Shown: positions 1 through 11,219, numbered from the stretch's first letter. The stretch is 64,000 nucleotides of DNA from CAVQOB01 sp963714325 (GCA_963714325.1 CAVQOB010000003.1:1-64000); one strand, 5' to 3'. Notes: a model not told the origin generated them from the letters alone. Numbers and translations are program-made.

Positions 1-840
1 AAAGTTTTTGAAGCAAGCTTATAGGCGGCACGAATGGCCGATTCACCGGGTGTATCGCCCGCCGCCTGAAAGCGCTTCAATTGATTTTGCAATAGAGTCT
101 TTTAAATTCCCTGGTGTGGGAGGCATCCAACGCCTACCGATCCGCCATATACCACAATAGAGACCTGGTCAACTGGCCGAAGGTTCTTTATAAACATCTG
201 GAAGGCGGCTTTCAGCAGGGGAAGCCTGTTGGCATATCCATGCTGCCGGAAACGTCTATCAGGAAAACAAAATTTGCAGGTGGGATCTTTGAAAGGTCCA
301 GCTTTCTTGCACTTACATTCAGGAACAGCAGTTTTTCGGTGGGGTTCCAGGGGATGGAAGATAGTTTAGATCTAATACTAAAGATATCGCTGCCAAAAGG
401 TTCCCTGTAATGCAGGTTAAAATAATTGATCATTTCCTCCACCCTTACTGCGTCGGGCGGAACCTCACTTTTCATATTAATAAACCTGCGCACATTGCTG
501 TAGGAGGCTTTATTTACATTGAGCGAAAATCCTGAGGCCGGGTATTTACTTGCAGGCACAAAATCATTTTCCACGATCTGGAAATATGTTTCATTGCTAA
601 AAGAAGCTTTATAGCGGTCCTCCGTTTTCAACGATCCGGAAACAGATATCAATTTTGGTCTCCCCTTATTATTGTCGGTGGAAGCTGGGTTTGACAACAC
701 AAGGGTTTGCCAAACGTTTGTTTTAACAGCGAGTTTTTGTGTTTCATATCCATCAAGCGATATAATAACACTGTCCCCATAAATTTTTTGCTGTAATACC
801 AAAACTTCCCCAGGCCCCGGTTTGATAAAGCATCTTTGCG
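1..840 (-). CDS. VWA-domain protein, Bacteroidota-like, partial and frameshifted
   Basis: Partial protein read leftwards and running off the window edge. A carboxypeptidase-regulatory-like stretch (VIISLDGYETQKL) is followed by a linker, a segment with EEMINYFNLHY and the start of a von Willebrand A domain with its metal-site motif LIDVSGSMD near position 240. This order is typical of YfbK-type surface or periplasmic VWA proteins of Bacteroidota. After the metal motif the frame breaks near 225; the expected continuation (NRLPLLKAAFQMF) lies in another frame, with further breaks near 130 and 60 before GGDTPGESAIRAAYK. The block is visibly richer in A+T than anything to its right. Its own N-terminus is missing, because the ORF enters unrelated sequence at about 823-856. 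Confidence 0.7.
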
Positions 841-845
841 GGATG

Positions 846-1033
846 AAGAATTCGACGAGGTCAAAAAGCTCCTCCCGGCAGAAGGCTCTTCCTTCGACCG
901 CCATACCCCTGGACCTCATCCAAGCTCCGAGCTCCGACTCTCTAACGAAATTGCCAGCAATTTTGAGAGCCTTCTCCGGAAGCCACCGCGCCATGTATAG
1001 CATCGCGTTTCTGATATGCGTCTTCAGTCTCAT
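846..1033 (-). CDS. SAM-dependent methyltransferase-like N-terminal fragment
   Basis: About 60 residues from an ATG at 1033 (MRLKTHIRNAMLYMARWLP and onward) resemble the N-terminus of class I methyltransferases found in polysaccharide and glycan clusters. These have a short helical lead before the SAM-binding core. The core is absent: after FDLVEFFI the frame runs straight into the Bacteroidota-like VWA protein. The fragment belongs with the leftward exopolysaccharide genes to its right. Family assignment is from memory of similar N-termini and is tentative, because no SAM-binding motif remains. Confidence 0.35.
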
Positions 1034-1482
1034 TGCAGCGGTTCCCCAACGCTCACCGAGTGAGTCACGATCAGCGACTTAGTTCTGATCGTCCAGGACC
1101 CTTGATGATCAGCACTGGCCTGCCACATCGAGGGGACATACAACGGCGCTTGAGAGGGTACCGGCGAACAGATTGAATCGCAAGACCGAGCGGACTTCGC
1201 TGCCAGTCCCCGCCAGCCTATGAGGATGCCGTGCAAGCCCGACCCTCCTTGCCCCCCGACATTCAGTTCCACCACAACGCCGCCGGCTGGAGAGCGCCGA
1301 TGGCGTCCGTCAGGCCAAGAAGTGAACTCCCGTCAGGCCAATAGGGAGCGCCTCGAGACGAGATCTCGCGCTCGTGTCGGGCGCGCAACGCTGGCCGATG
1401 CGAACGAGACTTGTCACTGGCGCATCTATGCCAACTTGCGTACGGGCTCATTCAGCGACGCGGGCGCTCTACGTCGATGAAG
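1034..1482. other. 450-bp stretch without a recognisable gene
   Basis: Lies between the glycosyltransferase stop and the methyltransferase-like start, both leftward. Short open frames exist on both strands, but none has a recognisable motif, plausible composition or ribosome-binding site. It may be a genuine spacer or the wreck of a short gene broken by indels. Confidence 0.4.
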
Positions 1483-2397
1483 TCACGCCCCCTCATAAGG
1501 GCGCTCTGCCACCAGCCGTATGCGCAGGTAAGCCAGTAGTTTGGCAAGATGGTCGCAGTAGCTGACGAGATACCGCATGAACACATGCTGTCCAGCGAGA
1601 AACAGGATTGGCGATAGACAAGTGTAAATGACTATTGCCGCTAGGGAGCGGAGGGTTCCCCAGCTCAGTAGCGGCGTTTCCCAAGCCTCGGTCATCCCGC
1701 GGGTGCACGCACGTCGGAGATAGTAACCCCGTTTCTGCCGCTCTATCGGCACCGTCTCATAGACGAGCGCCGCGTCGCACCAGATGAAGACCTTTCCTCT
1801 ATTCATCATCTTCTTGAAAAAGACCGCGTCGCCGCCGCCGCTTCTTCCATACTTCGGCTCGAAGCTGTCGCCGCTCCCGAGGAAGAGACGTCGCCACAGC
1901 AATGCGTTTCCGGTACGGGTGTGGCGCGAACTGCGTATCACCTCGCCGTTCCGCAGTCTGGCGCGATCCAGCAAGCCGCTCCGCACAAGCCACTCTGGCC
2001 CAGCTGCGTCGAAGTGGGAAAGAACCGGTCCAAGTACGCCGTCAGCTCCGGACTCCACCAGCAGTTGATGATGTCGCAGCAACCAGTCCTCTGCCGGGAA
2101 CTCGTCGTCGTCAATGAAGGCGATGAGGTCTCCTCGGGCGTTTTGAACCGACCGGTTACGCGCGTGGGAGATATTCCGCTGGGGCTCCACGTCGTATTCA
2201 ATCTGGAACCGGGATGTCAGCCTTGCACTTTCCACCACCGCTCTCGCTGTCGCAGCGGCATCATTGTCGATGACCACGGCCGAGTAAGTGAAGCGACCGT
2301 CTACAACTAACGTATTCAACTTGCCCAACAGCCGCGCGAGCAGTTGCGGCCGTCCGAAGGTACAGATGCAAACAGATATATGGTGTGATGCGGTCAT
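1483..2397 (-). CDS. family 2 glycosyltransferase
   Basis: Intact 304-residue protein. It opens with a beta-strand (HISVCICTFGRP) typical of the nucleotide-sugar-binding GT-A fold. The metal-binding acidic motif is LIAFIDDDEFPAEDW at about residues 90-105, and a downstream RSGGGDAVFFKKM segment fits the acceptor/catalytic region. Hydrophobic residues at about 240-275 suggest C-terminal membrane association. It probably transfers a sugar from an activated donor to a lipid-linked glycan on the cytoplasmic face. It sits in the leftward polysaccharide cluster, 44 bp after the acyltransferase gene. Sugar and linkage cannot be read from sequence. Confidence 0.9.
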   Translation of the reverse strand: MTASHHISVCICTFGRPQLLARLLGKLNTLVVDGRFTYSAVVIDNDAAATARAVVESARLTSRFQIEYDVEPQRNISHARNRSVQNARGDLIAFIDDDEFPAEDWLLRHHQLLVESGADGVLGPVLSHFDAAGPEWLVRSGLLDRARLRNGEVIRSSRHTRTGNALLWRRLFLGSGDSFEPKYGRSGGGDAVFFKKMMNRGKVFIWCDAALVYETVPIERQKRGYYLRRACTRGMTEAWETPLLSWGTLRSLAAIVIYTCLSPILFLAGQHVFMRYLVSYCDHLAKLLAYLRIRLVAERPYEGA

Positions 2398-2441
2398 AGC
2401 TGGCGGTCGGCGAGAATCCCCGCAGCGTCAGGTTTTGAGCT

Positions 2442-3436
2442 TCAGGCCAGGATCGACCGATAGACTGAGTCGACCAGACGTGAACTGCGCCGCCAAAGGT
2501 CAACGACTACGATCCCGCCCACGGTAAACACCAGAGTTACAGCGAGAGCAACCGAAGACTCCGCGAGGCCGAGGTCGATCGCTCGCGAAGCAGCAGCGAG
2601 TAGTTGGAGAACGGCGATCTGCGCGATATAGCCCAGGAGCGTGTACCGGCCCAAGAGAGAAATTACCCGCCCGGAAGTCCCGCTCTGCATGCGACTCCCT
2701 AGAAAGTAAAGCAACGCGAGATTCAGACAAACGGAAACCAGTTGAAGTGCGTAAGGCACACCCCAAACGGTCAAGGCGTATAGGTGCAACACGTAGCCGA
2801 GCCCAAGCCACGACCATGCGCGATGGAGAGCGTGGAGCCGTCGGCCAAGGGCGGACCCAAACGTCAACCCGAGTAGACCTGCGCCGATGAGCTGAAGTAT
2901 GGGCGAATCAAAGCCAGACAACACCAAACTGGACGCAATCGCAAACAAGAAGCCGGCCATAACCCAGGACTGGAAGTGGAACAACGCTCGAACTCTCACG
3001 AAGAGGGCGGCGAGCAGCAGAGTGTAACTAATAGGCAGCAAGACCAGAAAGCTCGTGTGCTGGCCAGTTAGGTACGACGCCGGAAACGCCTCGATAAACG
3101 CGGCAAGCCCTGCCAGCCGGCCTGAGGGCCGCGCCGGTTCGATCCATGCCACACCAAGATTGAGAACGGTGAACAGCAGCAATAGCCTGATGCCGCGCGA
3201 GAAGAGCCGCTCTGAGAGTGCCGTGAAGTCCTGCTACGACCGGTAACGAGCAAGTTGGTGACGAGGAAGCCTGCAAGGAAGACGAACGATGGTGTAAGGA
3301 AGCGAACATAACGGTAACCGAATCCATAAGGCGAGACGAAATAATTGAGCCAGTGATAGAGGACCATGATCAGTACCAGAACGCCCTTCGTGAAATCGAG
3401 CGCGGTGTCACGGCCGGTTCCTTGCGTGGTCGACAT
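2442..3436 (-). CDS. multi-pass membrane acyltransferase, frameshifted
   Basis: N-terminal piece (start 3436) has RDTALDFTKGVLVLIMVLYH, resembling the first membrane helix of acyltransferase-3/OpgC-type enzymes, with the conserved R, D and H. The C-terminal piece (to 2442) continues in another frame as DFTALSERLFSRGIRLLLLF and on through about eight more hydrophobic helices. One indel near 3230 joins the halves into a protein of about 330 residues. The family acylates sugars or exported polysaccharides from the membrane, and here it is flanked by two glycosyltransferases of the same direction. Acyl group and target are unknown. Confidence 0.7.
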
Positions 3437-3552
3437 CAGGGTGCAAATTTGTTGCGTGAGTGCGTTCGAGACTCGTCTACACAGACCCGACTGAAACGCC
3501 GAAATCGCTCAGCGCGGAATCATCCAGAGTGTGCAGGCCACAAGTCATGACT

Positions 3553-4878
3553 CTAGTGAATCATCAAGGCCGGTTTCGGCGGCGGCATGACCGGCTTTGG
3601 GCCGGAGCCGACAGACCACAGCAAGACTTCGGTGACCATGCGTGCCTTCGCTTCCCAAGTGAGGCGTTCGTGGGCATATGCCACAGCTTGCCGCCGTAAC
3701 GTTTCGAGCTGACGCCGGTCCGTAGCTAGTTGTTGCAAGATGGCTTCGATCCTTGCAGCCATCTGGTGCTCATTGGTTAGGGGGATCCTATATCCCACCT
3801 GGTCTGTCACGATGTCGCCGGGGCCACCGTAGTCCACAACGACAGGCACTGCGCCCATCGCAAGCGCCTCAAAGACGACTCCCCCACCGAATTCCCTGAG
3901 AGAAGGAAAGAGCAGCACGTCAGCTCTACCGAGACTGGAGAGAACCTCTGCATGGCTCACTGTTCCGCGAAATGTCACAGCACTACTTACTTCAAGATCG
4001 TCGGCAAGGTCTTCAAGCCGCTGGCGTTCGGGGCCGTCGCCGAGAATGCTCAGCCGTGCGCGACCGTCGCGCAAGACCGACGCAGCGCCACGCAATGCAA
4101 AATCACACGCTTTGTACGGCACCAGCCGCCCGACATACGTCAACTCAAGTCGACCCGCGCTTCCGGATACGGGTGATGGTCTGGCCGGTATCCATGCGGA
4201 GCTCACCCCATTCTCACCGGGAACATAGAACACTTTGTGCCGATACCGATCAAACTCAACGCAAACGTGCGACGAGCCCCCAATAATTGCTGCCGCCTTC
4301 CCGTAAGTCGATCGGGAAAAGGGCAGAAACCAATAAAGGTCCCGCAGCCTCGCGGCCCAGTTGCCCGGTGCAGCGCGCTGCCGGTCTAGCTGGCTGAACC
4401 CCTTCGGCCACGGTACACCGCCATTGAGCGGACCGATTACGAAGGGTATCCGGCAGTCGCGCATGAAGAACGCGAAGGGGCTCGGCATCATAGGGACAAT
4501 CGGAAGGATGCGGAGCACGACATCGAACTCGCCGCGCACAATTCGGTTGCGAAGTCTTCTCCACGCGCGCCACTCGAACGCGATCGGCAGCGGAAAGCAG
4601 AGCGCGGTCCAAATGAGATTTCCCCGATCCCCTTTGAAGACATGGCGAAAAACCCAAGCGTAAAATCGGTCCAGCCACGATGCCTCGACTGATTCGATGG
4701 CGTCAAAGGCGCCCTTGGCCTTACGAACCGCCTCTTCATCACGGGCTTCAATGAGAATCGTCACGTGATGCAACTTCGCGAGGGCTTCACCATGAGAGTA
4801 TCCAATAAGCGCGCCAGTAACCGACTCCGGGTTGCTACCCGGCGCTAGTAATAGGATGCGTAGTCTCTTGGAGTTCAT
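3553..4878 (-). CDS. family 4-type glycosyltransferase
   Basis: The start at 4878 (MNSKRLRILLLAPGSNPES) is preferred over the longer frame because the upstream residues are arginine/serine-rich shadow sequence, and because 4875-4878 forms an ATGA overlap with the upstream gene's stop. The protein is about 441 residues. The C-terminal GT-B half has RLELTYVGRLVPYKACDFAL, ILGDGPERQRLEDLA, and FPSLREFGGGVVFEALAMG, whose E-x7-E pattern binds the donor nucleotide. It probably adds a sugar to a lipid-linked oligosaccharide in the cytoplasm. Translation is probably coupled to the O-antigen-ligase-like gene. No frameshift is evident. Confidence 0.9.
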   Translation of the reverse strand: MNSKRLRILLLAPGSNPESVTGALIGYSHGEALAKLHHVTILIEARDEEAVRKAKGAFDAIESVEASWLDRFYAWVFRHVFKGDRGNLIWTALCFPLPIAFEWRAWRRLRNRIVRGEFDVVLRILPIVPMMPSPFAFFMRDCRIPFVIGPLNGGVPWPKGFSQLDRQRAAPGNWAARLRDLYWFLPFSRSTYGKAAAIIGGSSHVCVEFDRYRHKVFYVPGENGVSSAWIPARPSPVSGSAGRLELTYVGRLVPYKACDFALRGAASVLRDGRARLSILGDGPERQRLEDLADDLEVSSAVTFRGTVSHAEVLSSLGRADVLLFPSLREFGGGVVFEALAMGAVPVVVDYGGPGDIVTDQVGYRIPLTNEHQMAARIEAILQQLATDRRQLETLRRQAVAYAHERLTWEAKARMVTEVLLWSVGSGPKPVMPPPKPALMIH

Positions 4879-6306
4879 GCCCACGCGTCTGAGCTCACGC
4901 GAGCTGCTCGTCGTGAATATGGCCGAGTGCGTCCGCGTCGCGACCGAACTGGATAGCGAGGGGTGGGCGCTGCTACACCGCCTCCTTGCCATGGGCTGTC
5001 AATGGTTACGAGCAATGTCGTAAACCACAAAAGACCGGTTAGAAAGAACACGGACTCGGTCACGTTAGAGATGAGAAGAATTGGCCAAAAGACCACAGCC
5101 AAACGCCCGATGGGTTCGCCCTTCACGAGCTTACTTCGCACGTCGTTCCAACCCGCAGTGAATATCAAGATGCTCAAGAGGGTGAGAGCAACCACACCTC
5201 CGTAGAGATACACTTCCAAGTAGCCATTGTGGGCGGTGATCAGCGGGTTGGTTCCCAGCTCACGCCAGACAGACTCACCTGCGGCGGTTTCCCAGAAACC
5301 GCGAAAGCCACTCCGATCAAATCATTCGTATTCCTTTCCAGTATCACCCGCCAGATGTCTGTCCGACCTGTTAGCGAGGCATCGCGCCCGAGTAGCTGCA
5401 AAGCGAACTCTGAGAACCCGAGCGTTTCGTTGAGAAGGGCTGCGCAAGCCACGAACAACACGCTAGCCATGATCACTGTCTTGGCGTGTCGCATTCCTGA
5501 AAGGCGACCGCCTCCGAACAACAACACTGTCCCAAGGAGAAAACACACCAGAGCCGTGGCACTCTGAGAAATAAGAAGCAGGTAAACGCCAATTCCGAGA
5601 TTCAGCAAGCGAGCCAGAGGCTGTGGTGCTGCTCGTGAAGCCGCGTCGCGCTTCCGCGTTTCCATCAAGTCCCACAACAGGACGAGGCAGAACACCATCG
5701 TCAGTTGGCCCAGGGTATTCTTATGATCGGCAACGCCACAGAGCATGTGCGTGCCCGAAACGCCCGAAACGTTTCGGCCGATCTCGGGAAAGTATCTGAT
5801 GAAGACGACCGAGAGGGGGAACAGGACGTAGAACACCCTGGCGAATATGATCCTCAGTGATGCTCCAGCGTCAGTCGCCGTCAGCAGTACCGAGCGCGGT
5901 CAGGACGCAGCCGAAATCCATAACCCACCGCTTCACGGTGGAGGTGGGGAATTCTGACCACAGCATGCTGCATAGCAGAAAGACATTCTGAAGTCAGAAC
6001 GAGCCCTTTGTTGGAACTAGCAAAGTGTCCCCATCGAAACTGACGCCGACGCAGTACAAGGACCCGCGGAGAGGAAAAGGACCGAATTAAACCATGCGTT
6101 GATCGAATTGCCCTCAAGATTGTTTGCTGTGCTGCCCCCGATCCCGGCGTGGTAGAGCCAGAACGAAGGCTGACGTGAACTTATCGTAGCCAACCAGATT
6201 CCGGGTATCCACAACGCTTGAGACGGAGGCATCGCCAACGCATGTCTCTCTGGAACAGCCACGCGATGAACGCTAACCCGAGCAACAGAGCGAACTGGGG
6301 CGACAT
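4875..6306 (-). CDS. O-antigen ligase/polymerase-like membrane protein, frameshifted
   Basis: Reassembled from fragments in different frames. The start at 6306 gives MSPQFALLLGLAFIAWLFQR, followed by ALWIPGIWLATISSRQPSFW (from about 6225), RRRQFRWGHFASSNKGLVL (from about 6070), then a long piece at 5836-5240 with SGTHMLCGVADHKNTLGQL, SATALVCFLLG and RDASLTGRTDIWRV. The C-terminal part is NPLITAHNGYLEVYLYGG. The xxLTGRTxIW and AHNGYLE signatures are those of the WaaL/O-antigen-ligase superfamily, which joins or polymerises lipid-linked glycans on the periplasmic side. At least four indels interrupt it. Its stop overlaps the next glycosyltransferase start (ATGA). Confidence 0.75.
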
Positions 6307-6375
6307 TTCAGTGTCCAGCCGAGAGTCCGGCAGGGTGCGCCTGAGACGAGCGGAGTTGGATCCGACTGCGGCTTG

Positions 6376-7119
6376 TCACTGGTTGACGTACATTCGAGAG
6401 AACGTGCCGGCCTCCAACTCCTCGAGAAATGCAACGAACTGGTCGCTCGCGAGAAGCGCATATTCTGCGGGATCAGCCGGATGAGTCATTAATTCAACCG
6501 TGGCGCCCCGCGCGAGCCGGGATAGGCGCCATAGACGATCGGGCTGCACATGCTGCGAAAGCGCGAAGAAGTAGTCCGTCGTCCGATATCTTGAGGATAG
6601 TCTCCAGTCCACGAGCCAGCGGTACGCTCTATTGACGACGCTCTTTTCGCCAGGCCAGAAGGAAAAACTCCGACGCACACACTGCCCTCGTGGAATTATC
6701 CCGTCGATCACCATGTTGCTGGCGAGATGCATGTGGCGGTGCCCGTCGATGCGCGAAGGAGGATCGCCATAAAGTCGTTCGAATTCCGTAGCTTGGGCCT
6801 CGTAGACGCTGCGGAAGCTACGCCGAAGAGCCGGATGGTAAAGGGTCTGCGCGTAGCGGTTTCGCGAGAGAAAGCTCGCGATTCTGTTGTGGTCTGAGAC
6901 AAGACCGGCCGGCACTCCGTTCTGGTCGAATCGTTGGGTCAAGTTCAAATGCAGCCCAACGTCCATCCCGGCGTTGCGGGCAAGTTCGGCGGCCCTGACG
7001 GAGTCAGCCATGTACACCATGCCGCTGACGGACGTAATCCTTCTCGCTAGGAAGAAATGAAGCGCCGCATCCGTTTCTAGGCGACAGCGTCCCCAGTCAT
7101 CTGCATTGATGATGATCAT
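6376..7119 (-). CDS. ChbG/HpnK (YdjC)-family carbohydrate deacetylase
   Basis: Start chosen at 7119 (MIIINADDWGRCRLETD). The longer frame begins upstream inside the end of the asparagine-synthetase-like gene. Metal-binding and catalytic features are all present: NADDWG at residues 5-10, DVGLHLNLT near 80 and DGHRHMHL near 140, with a late ELMTHPAD. The family removes N-acetyl groups from amino sugars using a divalent metal. In a polysaccharide cluster it probably modifies an N-acetylated precursor or repeat unit. It is about 247 residues and intact. Confidence 0.85.
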   Translation of the reverse strand: MIIINADDWGRCRLETDAALHFFLARRITSVSGMVYMADSVRAAELARNAGMDVGLHLNLTQRFDQNGVPAGLVSDHNRIASFLSRNRYAQTLYHPALRRSFRSVYEAQATEFERLYGDPPSRIDGHRHMHLASNMVIDGIIPRGQCVRRSFSFWPGEKSVVNRAYRWLVDWRLSSRYRTTDYFFALSQHVQPDRLWRLSRLARGATVELMTHPADPAEYALLASDQFVAFLEELEAGTFSRMYVNQ

Positions 7120-7184
7120 TGCCGTATCAGCACTCGCATATTCCGCGAAGAGTGATGCGCAATCCGAGCGGCGTCGGACACTTC

Positions 7185-8998
7185 TTAATCGAGAAGACTT
7201 CGGTGCAGAAGCTCCAGAGTCAGCACCTGATGGATCTCCTAGTGTAGTTTCCGTCACCTTGGAGATGCTTCGCCACGATTCGCTCGACCGTATTCGCGTT
7301 GATGTACCAACGCTTCAGAGTCCGATGGTCGAGCAGGATCTCCTGAACGTCTTAGATAAGTCGTCGCGGTACACGGACACGGAAATGGTAGTACTTGTGC
7401 CTGCCGAGAAAGGCGCGTTCGAGTCGGAGCGGCGACACGAGATGGTCCAGTCGAGCGAGCCACTGTGGCATACCTTCGTTGTATGCGTATTCTGCCTTGA
7501 ACGTGAATTCAAGCAGTCCACGTAACGCAGCTCCAGCAATGCCGTCGGTCCCTTGGCCTCGATCCGTTCGAATGCCCCTCAATACGCGATTCCCGTCACC
7601 GATTAACCGTAGGGAAACGCCGCTGTCGGCGTACACGGTTACGGGCGAGTGGTAGACCGTCCGAACGAGATCGTTATCGAGGAAGGGCGACCGAACCGAC
7701 AGTTGGGTTCCTTCGAGGGCAAAGAGCGCATGATGGTGCCACGGTGCCTGGCGGAACACTGCAAAAGTGACCGGGTGGGAACTCACAAGGCTGGCGTAGG
7801 TATCTCGAGCCTGAGACATATGCGTCGACATTTCGGAACAGAACAAGCCCGGTAACGGCTCCCCTGGCTTGAACGCCCGGTGGCCACGAAGAACCTCGCT
7901 ACCATAGTTACCAGTCATCCGCGTCGGGGCACTGAGGCGCCCCTGTTCGTTCGAGTATAAGACCGGTGAGAGACTGACATCCGCAGAGCCGTCGGTGAGG
8001 AATACTGTTCGTTGCGCATACTCGGGAAATCGTGAGAGGAATGCCTGTCCAACCTCGATTCTCTCGTGCGACTGTCCCCAGATCTCCGCCAGTTGCCTCC
8101 CCAGCAGCGCATCTTGGGAGTCACGGTATGTACCGACAAACGAGTAACACGGAATTGACCTGGGAGGCGGTTTCCACCAGGCCATGATCATACGGGTATC
8201 TAGACCCCCAGTGACAGACATCCCAATGGGTTCGGCGCCCGTGACATAACGAGGGAGAATCTCCGAAAAGGTGTTTCGGAGCTTCCGATAGTAAGTCTCC
8301 GGCTCTAGTTCTTCTTGGGCTTCCCACTCACCGGGACGGAAGTAATTCCTCTTCTGCTCGAGGGCTCCGCTCCGAAAATCCCAAGCTGAGCCAGGCGGCA
8401 GCACACTGATGCCGGGAAAGAGCGTTCTGTTTTCGAGGACGCAGCCGCACGTCACATATTCGCCGAGCCCGCACGGATCAATCTGGCGCAGGTCCGGACA
8501 CACCGCCAGAATTGCTTTCGCCTCGACCGCAAAGTAAAAGACGTCCTTCGACTCGTGGTAGTAGACACGATGCATACCGGAACGGTCGTTGAAGAGTGTC
8601 GCTCTCCCCACACGTCGGTCAATAGACAACCCTTGGAACCTACCGTTCAGGCCTCTTGGGAAGTTAGAGTCTTCCTCATACCAGTGCACGAGGTATGACG
8701 CCTGTCTCGAATTCAGTGCGTGGCCCTGCCGTTGCAGGCCGGCAGCGACCGCCGTGTGCGAGTATTCAGCGCCGGAGAACACGAGGACAACATCTTTCCG
8801 CTCATTGAGAAAGGGTGTTCCATCGGCGAAAGGATCGTCGCCGCGCAGAGCCCATCCCACATACACCCCTAAGGACTCGTCGATCCACACGCCTGTCGTG
8901 TAGGATGCGTCGTGTCGAATCGTCGCCACCATGCGGCGCAATTGTGGTTCCGCCCATTCGCGCGGCGCCTTCGTAATCAGGCCGACTATGCCTGGCAT
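7185..8998 (-). CDS. asparagine-synthetase-like amidotransferase, frameshifted near the end
   Basis: The protein starts MPGIVGLITK, so the usual catalytic Cys2 of class II glutamine amidotransferases is replaced by Pro. This suggests the glutaminase half is inactive or that ammonia is used directly. The synthetase half has EPIGMSVTGGLDTRMIMAW (SGGLDS-like pyrophosphate loop, at about 250-270) and VRSPFLDNDLVRTVYH. The C-terminal end is broken twice: near 7370 the frame changes to EILLDHRTLKRWYINANTVE, and near 7240 it changes again to EIHQVLTLELLHRSLLD with a stop at 7185. Such proteins recur in exopolysaccharide clusters, where they may amidate uronic acids or act on a precursor. Confidence 0.8.
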
Positions 8999-9123
8999 TC
9001 ACGACCGCCTGTCCGGTCGCAGCAGCAAATCGGTACCGTCATGGACCTTCTCGATTACGAACCAGTGTGGACACCCGGTGGCGTCTGCCGCAGATGGCCT
9101 ACCAGGGAGGGGACCGACAAAAT

Positions 9124-10955
9124 CTATGGTGTGATCCTTAGATTCTTCGGTGCAGGCGGGGAAGATCTCGCAGTTACCCAGAGCGTCTTGCTCGGGTAGG
9201 CTGGATAGACTCGCACGTCCAGTGTCCCGCCACCAACGCTGCAGCTATAGGGACTGGCGTTGTCTACCGTCGTCGGTACGCCGTCCTCGTAGCACACGAC
9301 AAAACGTACGAGACGCTCGTCCAATGGCCTGACCGTGGCTGTGCCACCGGCTTTCGTGTAGGTGGCGGAGAGGGTGTATCCGTCCGCATTGTAGGGATAG
9401 GCCCCAATGTCTGGCGTCGTGTCGCTGCCGAAGTAGACCGGCTCGCCATCGACCCAGGTGAACTGCGATGTGACGGTGATCGCATCCTTCGAGATCGACG
9501 CGATGGTCACGACGTCGGTGCCGACCGTGATCGTGTCGCCAACGACCAAGTTGCCCTCGGTACTGACTCAGGTTCATGTTGTCGCCTCGGAAGAACCCGC
9601 CGCCGCCTCTCGCTACGTTGAATGTCCTGCCAGTGCCACTCCCGCTCGTCCTCGTGAGCGGCCCCGCTGCCCCAATCGCCCCAGACGACACCCCGAGAGT
9701 GAAGTCATCAGCGGCGACGTTGCTCAACCGTGGGTTGACGTTGCTCAGGGCGTTCGGCTGGGTCGTCCAGTTAGACCCAAACGTCACCACTCTGATCGGG
9801 TCATACGCGAGATTGTAGTCCGAGGTCACGCCGCCTTCGATGTAGAACACTTCGAGATTGATGGCGGACGACGTGCCCCACCCCTCGTAGAAGAGTTCGT
9901 TGTGCACGTAGCTGTTCGACGTCTGAGCCCCTGTCCACGCGAGCGCGTAGCGCGTGGACGGATAATTCCGTAGCGCCTGCACCGTAGAATTGTGGTAGAC
10001 CCGCGTGTACGTTGATCGGGCCGTCGAGCGACTGGTTGATCCCAATCGTGCCCGCGCTGACGTTGTGCCACACGTTGCGCCGGAAGACGTTTTCGGTCAT
10101 CGCGCCGCACACCCGCGCCGCGCAATTTGCTGATTGGCCGTGGGATATTTGGGCAGAGTGCTCGTCTCCAGAATTCCCGATGGCGACCTGAAACGTGGCC
10201 TCGATCAGGTTATGACTGAGGCCGAGCGTGCTCGATCCCGCCTGAAACACGTCTGAGTGACCACCGGAGGCTTCGGACAGATTGTGTGTGTAGTTATTGA
10301 TCCAGCGGTTGTAGTTGCCATCCATCAGGAAACCGTCCGGATGACTATTGTTGATCTCGTTATATGCGATCAGATTGTTGTTACCCCGAATGGCAATTGC
10401 CATCCCGGACCCGTTCCCAACGCCGATGCCGAAGTTCTCAAAGTAGTTGGCGATGATGAGGCTGTTATGAATGCGATCGGTAAGACCGATACGCACGCCG
10501 CTGAAGTGCGCGTCCCTGATGGTGTTGTTCCACACTTCGAGATAGGTGTTCGTGCCAGCGAACACGACGGCCCCGTTATTCTCGGCGCACGCTGAGTCCG
10601 TGTCGATGACGAACCCGATGATGCGGATATAGCTATTGTTCGAAAAATCCCAACCGCAGACGGTCGCGGACCCATCAGCAACGAATGTCACCATTGCACT
10701 CGTGGACGTTCCGTTCACGTTGGGCGTGACGCGCTCGGCGTAGCTGCCGGCTCGCACCCTAACAACATCGCCAGCCGATACTTGGCCAGCTGCAAAGTCA
10801 ATGGTGAGCCACGCCCCGCCAGCGATGTTCGCTAATCCGGTATTGCCGTTACTGCCATCTGCACGAACGTAGTAGGTCGTTGCGCTCACCACCGAAGGGG
10901 AGAGCAGGAAAACAAGGATCGCAAGAACGACTTTTTGAACAACCCGCTTTTCCAT
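9124..10955 (-). CDS. secreted right-handed beta-helix protein, frameshifted
   Basis: The start at 10955 gives a signal peptide (KVVLAILVFLLSPSVVSA), followed by TTYYVRADGSNGNTGLA, the usual opening of secreted parallel beta-helix proteins (DUF1565/pectate-lyase-like). Repeated NNxI/NxF coils follow (WNNTIRDAHFSGVRIG, YNEINNSHPDGFLMDG). Frames change near 10,010 and 9,550; the last piece has a compact beta-rich domain (DTITVGTDVVTIASIS) and ends in many prolines. The product is about 600 residues. These proteins bind or cleave polysaccharides outside the cell, consistent with the cluster. No catalytic residues could be assigned. Confidence 0.8.
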
Positions 10956-11219
10956 ATCGTCGCGTCTGCAATTACCGGTCTCTACTCTGCCTACGTACTG
11001 CCAGCGATCTCATACGAGTTCACGGGGATCGGTGGAATTCCCGCCGAACGCGGATGCCCGCCTGATCACGGTCCTGATAGGCCTAATATCGGCACAGATC
11101 GCGGGCACTTGAGATGTTCGCACCCTTCACGGTTCGGAGATGAACCGAATTCGATGTCCCTGATAGCTAATTGGACGCCTGTTGCCGGTTGGCAAGAGAG
11201 ACCCAAATGCACGACTCCC
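10956..11219. other. intergenic spacer, possible promoter region
   Basis: 264 bp between the FemAB-like gene and the beta-helix gene, both leftward. No convincing ORF or hairpin was found. It is the largest spacer inside this part of the cluster and could hold the beta-helix gene's promoter. Confidence 0.3.
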
